Assembly (NCBI GenBank): GCA_009780915.1
Contig: WQZD01000012.1
Location: 1-64,000 of the forward strand
DNA length: 64,000 bases
Direction of reading: 5' to 3'
From: Propionibacteriaceae bacterium
GTDB lineage: Bacteria > Actinomycetota > Actinomycetes > Propionibacteriales > Propionibacteriaceae
The translations under genes were made by a program, and so were the position numbers. The notes under the pieces were generated by a model that saw only the letters and a list, made by a program, of their open reading frames with translations, did no database searches and was not told the DNA's origin. Positions 59,773 to 64,000 of the stretch are shown here, one piece after another; the first letter of the stretch is position 1; each line of letters opens with the position of its first letter.

Positions 59773-62577
59773 ATGAGCACTGTGAGCGACTCCGCCCCCC
59801 TCAGGGATCTCCTGTCCGCGCTCGGCCCTGCCGCCTCCTGCGTCGACACCACTTCCCTCACGCGCGCCGTCTATTCGTCGGACGCCTCGTTGTACCGTGT
59901 GCTCCCCCAAGCGGTGGCCCGCCCCCGCGACCGGGACGAGTTGGAGGCCGTTCTGGCGGCCGCGAGGCTCGTGGGACTGCCCGTCACCGCTCGAGGGGCC
60001 GGCACCTCCTGCGCCGGCAACGCCGTGGGCGCGGGACTGGTCGTCGACCTGCGTCGGCACCTGACCCGGATCCACTCCATCGACCCCGAGTCCCGCACGG
60101 CTGTCGTGGATCCCGGCGTCGTCCAGGAGAGTCTGCAACGCGCCGCACGTCCGTACAATTTACGGTTCGGACCGGACCCCTCGACCTCGACACGATGCAC
60201 CATCGGCGGCATCATCGCCAACAACGCCTGTGGGCCACGGGCCCTGGGATACGGCATCGCCGCCACCAACCTCGTGGATGCCGACATCGTGACCGGGCGC
60301 GGCGAGTCCGTGGCCGTGAGCCGTCTGAGGTCCGACGCCGACCATCCGATCACTCGAGCCGTGTCCACCCTGGTCGACGCCAACCTCGCCACGATCCGCA
60401 CCGAGTTCGGGCGGTTCTCCCGGCAGGTGTCCGGATACAGCATGGAGCACCTCCTGCCCGAGAAGGGCCGCGACCTGGTCCGCTTCTTCGCGGGCACGGA
60501 AGGCACCCTCGGGGTGGCCACCCGGCTGACCGTGCGTCTGGTCGCCGACCCCGCCCACACGCTGACCGTGGCCTTGGGGTACGCCACGATGGCCGACGCA
60601 GCCGACGACGTGCCTGCCCTCCTCCCCTTCCACCCGACCGCCGTCGAGGGGATGGACTCCCGGATCGTCGACGTGGTGCGCCGGGCGCGAGGAGACGCCG
60701 CCGTCCCCGATCTGCCCCGAGGCCAGGGATGGGTCTTCGTCGAAGTGGGTGGAGACGACCTCGGTGATGTGGCCGAGCAGGCGTCAGCCCTCGTGGGGGC
60801 CAGCGCGTGCGTCGACGGATGGGTGGTCCGGGACCCGGCCCAAGCCGCCGCCCTGTGGAAGATCCGCTCCGACGGCGCGGGTCTGGCCGGAGTGAGCCTC
60901 GCCAAGCCGGCCTACCCCGGATGGGAGGACGCCGCGGTGCCCAGCGAGCACCTAGGCGCCTACCTGCGCGCCTTCGAGGCGCTGTTGGACCAGTACGGGT
61001 TCCACGCGTTGCCGTACGGGCACTTCGGGGAGGGCTGTGTGCATGCCCGGATCGACTTCCCGCTGACCGAACCGGGGGGACTCGCCCGCTACCGGCAGTT
61101 CGTCACCGACTCCGCGAAGCTCGTGGCGAGTTTCGGCGGCTCGGTCTCCGGGGAGCACGGGGACGGGCGCGCCCGCTCGGACCTGCTGCCGTGGATGTAC
61201 TCCCCGCAGGCCCTGTCATTGTTCTCCGCCGTCAAACACATCTTCGACCCCGAGGGGAACCTCAATCCCGGTGTGATCTGCGACCCGGCGCCTCTGGACC
61301 AGGATGTGCGGTACGCCGCCGTGGCCCACAGCCCGCTGGCGAAGGCCCACCCGCGGTTCTCCGCCCAGGTCCACCGCTGCACGGGGGTCGGCTCGTGCGT
61401 GGCCGCCCACCCGGCCGGGGTCATGTGCCCCTCCTACCAGGCCACCTCAGAAGAGAAGGACTCCACCCGTGGCCGTGCGAGGGTCCTCCAGGAGCTCGTC
61501 AACGGCACCCTGATCCACGGTTGGGACTCCCCCGAGGTGGCAGAGGCCCTGGACCTGTGCCTGGCGTGCAAGGGGTGTTCCACGGACTGTCCCACGGGCG
61601 TGGACATCGCCTCCGCGAAGTCGTACGTCCTCCATCAGCGCCACCGCGGGAAGCTCCGCCCGACCAGCCACTACAGCCTGGGTTGGCTGCCGAGGTGGGG
61701 ACGCCTGGTGACCGCCACCCGTACCGGACCTCTGGTCAACCGCGTGCTGACTCTGCCCGGCGTGGGCCGACTCGCCACCCGGCTCGCCGGAGTGGACCCC
61801 CGTCGTCCGCTCCCCCGCTTCGCCTCCCGGCGCGCCCGTGCCACACCCCTTCCCGAGGACGCGCCGGTCGTGGCACGCAAGCCTGTCGTCGTGTGGGTCG
61901 ACTCCTTCACCGACTGCTTCGAGGGCACGGCCGTCCCGGCGTTGCTCCGCGTCCTCGTCGACGCCGGTTACGCCCCTCGCTTCCTGGAGCGGACCGCCTG
62001 TTGCGGGCTGACCTGGATCACCACCGGCCAACTGGAAGGCGCGGCTCGCCAGATCCGGGCGGCGCTCGACCAACTCGCCCCCGTCGCCGAGCAGGGGATC
62101 CCCATCGTGGGCGTGGAGCCCAGTTGCATGTCCGTATGGCGTACGGACGCGGCGGATCTGGTCGACGACCCGAGGGTGGCCACGGTGGCCGGCGCGATCC
62201 ACACCCTGGCCGAGCTGCTCACGAGGGACGAGACCTGGACTCCGCCGGACCTCACCGGGCACGAGATCGTGGCCCAGCCCCACTGCCACCACGCCTCCGT
62301 GCTGGGCTTCGACACGGACGCCGCTTTGTTGGCGCGCGCGGGCGCCACGCTGACGACGGTGGGCGGATGCTGCGGACTGGCGGGGAACTTCGGCGTGGAG
62401 ATCGGTCACTACGACACATCCGTCGCGGTCGCCGAGACCCAATTGCTTCCGACCCTCGCCGCTCACCCCGACGCCATCGTCTTGGCCGACGGCTTCTCCT
62501 GTCGCAAGCAAGTTCACGACCTCACCGACCGGCAGGCGATGACCCTCGCCGAACTCTTGGCGGCCCATCTGCGATGA
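59773..62577 (+). CDS. FAD-linked oxidase / Fe-S glycolate-oxidase-like protein
   Basis: 934 aa from the ATG at 59773. An FAD-binding type 4 domain (RGAGTSCAGNAVGAGLVVDL, GGIIANNACG) and an FAD-oxidase C-terminal domain (PYGHFGEGCVHARIDFPL, SGEHGDGRARS) are fused to an Fe-S region with one clear cluster (CLACKGCSTDCPTG), a weaker first one (CTGVGSC...MCPSY), and CCG domains (RTACCGLTW, GGCCGLAGNFG). A one-chain GlcD/GlcF-like D-2-hydroxyacid or lactate dehydrogenase feeding electrons to the respiratory chain. Confidence 0.92.
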   Translation: MSTVSDSAPLRDLLSALGPAASCVDTTSLTRAVYSSDASLYRVLPQAVARPRDRDELEAVLAAARLVGLPVTARGAGTSCAGNAVGAGLVVDLRRHLTRIHSIDPESRTAVVDPGVVQESLQRAARPYNLRFGPDPSTSTRCTIGGIIANNACGPRALGYGIAATNLVDADIVTGRGESVAVSRLRSDADHPITRAVSTLVDANLATIRTEFGRFSRQVSGYSMEHLLPEKGRDLVRFFAGTEGTLGVATRLTVRLVADPAHTLTVALGYATMADAADDVPALLPFHPTAVEGMDSRIVDVVRRARGDAAVPDLPRGQGWVFVEVGGDDLGDVAEQASALVGASACVDGWVVRDPAQAAALWKIRSDGAGLAGVSLAKPAYPGWEDAAVPSEHLGAYLRAFEALLDQYGFHALPYGHFGEGCVHARIDFPLTEPGGLARYRQFVTDSAKLVASFGGSVSGEHGDGRARSDLLPWMYSPQALSLFSAVKHIFDPEGNLNPGVICDPAPLDQDVRYAAVAHSPLAKAHPRFSAQVHRCTGVGSCVAAHPAGVMCPSYQATSEEKDSTRGRARVLQELVNGTLIHGWDSPEVAEALDLCLACKGCSTDCPTGVDIASAKSYVLHQRHRGKLRPTSHYSLGWLPRWGRLVTATRTGPLVNRVLTLPGVGRLATRLAGVDPRRPLPRFASRRARATPLPEDAPVVARKPVVVWVDSFTDCFEGTAVPALLRVLVDAGYAPRFLERTACCGLTWITTGQLEGAARQIRAALDQLAPVAEQGIPIVGVEPSCMSVWRTDAADLVDDPRVATVAGAIHTLAELLTRDETWTPPDLTGHEIVAQPHCHHASVLGFDTDAALLARAGATLTTVGGCCGLAGNFGVEIGHYDTSVAVAETQLLPTLAAHPDAIVLADGFSCRKQVHDLTDRQAMTLAELLAAHLR

Positions 62578-62677
62578 CGTCCCACGTCGCCGAGACCGCG
62601 TGCCAGCGTCCCCGCGAGGACGCCTCCATGGTGGGGCGACGTTCGTCACGGCCTGTGCGGCGTGGCTGATTCCCGGA

Positions 62678-63757
62678 TCAACGTCGCGGGAGAGCTCCTC
62701 GACGGTAGGGGCCAGCCAGAGGGCTGGGCGAGTTCAGGGCGGCCGCGGCCTGCTCGGGCCACCCGGGATTGCGCAGGGCCTCCCGTCCGATCATGACCGC
62801 GTCGGCTTGCCCGCTGCGGAGGATCTGTTCCGCCTGGAAGGGCTCGGTGATGAGCCCGACAGCGGTGGTCGGGATTCCCGCCTGGTGACGCACCTGCTCC
62901 GCGAAGGAGACCTGGTACCCGGGGCCGATGGGGATGGTGGCGAGGAGGTTGCCGCCGGTGGACACGTCGATCAGATCGGCGCCCAGAGCTTTCAGGATCC
63001 GGGACAACCGCACGGTGTCCTCGGTCCCCCACCCGTCGTCGACCCAGTCCGTGGCGGACAGGCGCACAAAGAGCGGTTTGGATTGCGGCCACACCTGCCG
63101 TACCCGCTCCACGACCTCGCGGGTCAGACGAGTGCGCCCGTCGAAGTCGCCGCCGTACTGGTCGGTGCGCGTGTTGGACACCGGGGAATAGAACTGATGG
63201 AGGAGGTAGCCGTGAGCCGCGTGGATCTCGACGACGTCGAGCCCGGCCGCGTCCGCGCGTGCGGCGGCGGCGGCGAAGGCGTCAGGGATGGCGGCCACCT
63301 CGTCGGCGCTCAAAGCCCGGGGCGTCGCCAGACCTGGGAAGGGGGCGTCCGTGGGGCCCACCGGCTCGAATCCGCCCTCGTCGATGGACTGGAGCCCGGC
63401 AGACGCGGTCGGCTGGTCGGGCCATGTCGACCCTTTGCGACCCGCGTGTGCCAGTTGCACGGCGACGGCGGCACCGTGGTCGTGGGCGAAACGGGCGATC
63501 CGTGCGAAACCGTCGATCTGGGAGTCGTCCCACAGACCGAGGTCCTGGACGGAGATCCGCCCCTCGGGCTTCACAGCCGTGGCCTCGATCACCATCAGGC
63601 CGAAGCCCGACGCGGCGCGGGCGCCGTAGTGGACGAGATGCCAGTCGGTGGGGACCCCGTCACGGGCAGTGACGGTGTATTGGCACATGGGCGGCATCCA
63701 CACGCGATTGCGGATGGTCAGCCCCCTCAGAGTCAGAGGATCGAACAACATGGGCAT
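62678..63757 (-). CDS. Old-yellow-enzyme NADH:flavin oxidoreductase (YqjM-like)
   Basis: 359 aa from the ATG at 63757. RVWMPPMCQYTVTARDGVPTDWHLVHYGARA, VQLAHAGRKGS, VEIHAAHGYLLHQFYSPVSNTRTDQYGGDF and GREALRNPGWP match YqjM-type ene-reductases, including the substrate-binding HAAH pair. Reduces activated C=C bonds with FMN. Confidence 0.93.
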   Translation of the reverse strand: MPMLFDPLTLRGLTIRNRVWMPPMCQYTVTARDGVPTDWHLVHYGARAASGFGLMVIEATAVKPEGRISVQDLGLWDDSQIDGFARIARFAHDHGAAVAVQLAHAGRKGSTWPDQPTASAGLQSIDEGGFEPVGPTDAPFPGLATPRALSADEVAAIPDAFAAAAARADAAGLDVVEIHAAHGYLLHQFYSPVSNTRTDQYGGDFDGRTRLTREVVERVRQVWPQSKPLFVRLSATDWVDDGWGTEDTVRLSRILKALGADLIDVSTGGNLLATIPIGPGYQVSFAEQVRHQAGIPTTAVGLITEPFQAEQILRSGQADAVMIGREALRNPGWPEQAAAALNSPSPLAGPYRRGALPRR

Positions 63758-63844
63758 CAGCCTACCCGCGTCGGACGCCCTGCCACAGCAGGACGCCGCC
63801 GCAGGCCGCAGATGTCCCGACACATGGGACCTTCGGGCTGATCA

Positions 63845-63879
63845 ACGTCAACCCGACCGGCGACCGGCCAGGTTGACGT
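63845..63879. terminator. Terminator hairpin after ettA
   Basis: ACGTCAACC (63845-63853) pairs with GGTTGACGT (63871-63879), 15 bp beyond the ettA stop, on the path of leftward transcription. Confidence 0.65.
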
Positions 63880-63893
63880 GTACGAGAGTGACG

Positions 63894-64000
63894 TCAGTCC
63901 CTGGTGAGACGGCGATGGGTGGTCCGGTGAGGACGGGCCGCTTCCACGCCGAGACGCTGGACCTTGTTCTTCTCGTAGTCCTCGAAGTTGCCCTCGTACC
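63894..64000 (-). CDS. ettA: 3' end of EttA ABC-F translation factor
   Basis: Partial: only the last 34 residues are in the window (YEGNFEDYEKNKVQRLG...RPHRTTHRRLTRD), the characteristic C-terminus of EttA, an ABC-F ATPase that gates the first elongation step on the ribosome. The rest lies beyond the right edge. Confidence 0.88.
   Translation of the reverse strand, partial: YEGNFEDYEKNKVQRLGVEAARPHRTTHRRLTRD

Noticed and set aside
62578..62677. Terminator between the FAD-linked oxidase and the convergent oxidoreductase
   Set aside because: No clear stem or T-tract that I could support.

Overview
This is a high-GC actinobacterial window. My best guess is Propionibacteriaceae, from the overall style of the core genes (UxaC/UxuB uronate genes, NhaA, 6-phosphogluconate dehydrogenase, a long FadD, EttA). 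That placement is inference. It has two parts joined near a tRNA-Ala(GGC) gene at about 39.4 kb.

Positions 1 to about 39.2 kb look like one side of a large integrated conjugative element or plasmid. It carries a polytopic TrbL/VirB6-like membrane protein, a membrane-anchored M23 + NlpC/P60 cell-wall hydrolase and a transfer-type lipoprotein. It has its own replication and repair set (DnaE polymerase, SSB, DinG-like helicase, oligoribonuclease-like exonuclease), several toxin-antitoxin loci, an IS607 element, a run of small zinc-binding proteins, and an excisionase-like gene facing the tRNA 3' end. Genes left of about 28.8 kb run mostly rightward and those to its right mostly leftward, meeting at a strong terminator. 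No integrase and no T4SS ATPase lie inside the window, so the element continues to the left.

The most interesting system is a type V-M CRISPR locus: a 618-aa Cas12m effector (32684-34540) followed by a tiny array of three 36-nt repeats and two 28-nt spacers (32375-32538). The spacer nearest cas12m begins with the same 11 bases (CCGTGTACTTA) that recur, exactly or with one change, at ten other places in the element. Each of those copies points at a nearby gene and usually sits 7-9 nt before an ATG or GTG. I read these copies as a family of leaderless-type promoters. Cas12m is known as a DNA-binding, non-cleaving effector, so this locus may silence promoters of a related element or of the host element itself.

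A second promoter family (core CGCATCTATA, four sites) precedes operons encoding proteins that share a short N-terminal zinc knuckle, C-x2-C-G...H-x-C followed by D-x-x-x-LG.

Positions 39.5-48.7 kb are a patchwork of toxin-antitoxin modules, IS21-like orphan end repeats and a lower-GC island. The island holds two large convergent proteins, each ending in an SGNH-like plus citrate-lyase-ligase-like nucleotidylyltransferase; one also has a heparinase-like lyase domain. The flanking DNA (PIN toxin, Phd antitoxin, small DUF6440-like gene) is duplicated. From 48.7 kb to the end is ordinary core metabolism: NhaA, uronate catabolism with a divergent LacI regulator, Gnd, a TauE/SafE transporter, acyl-CoA thioesterase and FadD, an FAD/Fe-S glycolate-oxidase-like protein, an old-yellow-enzyme oxidoreductase and the 3' end of ettA.
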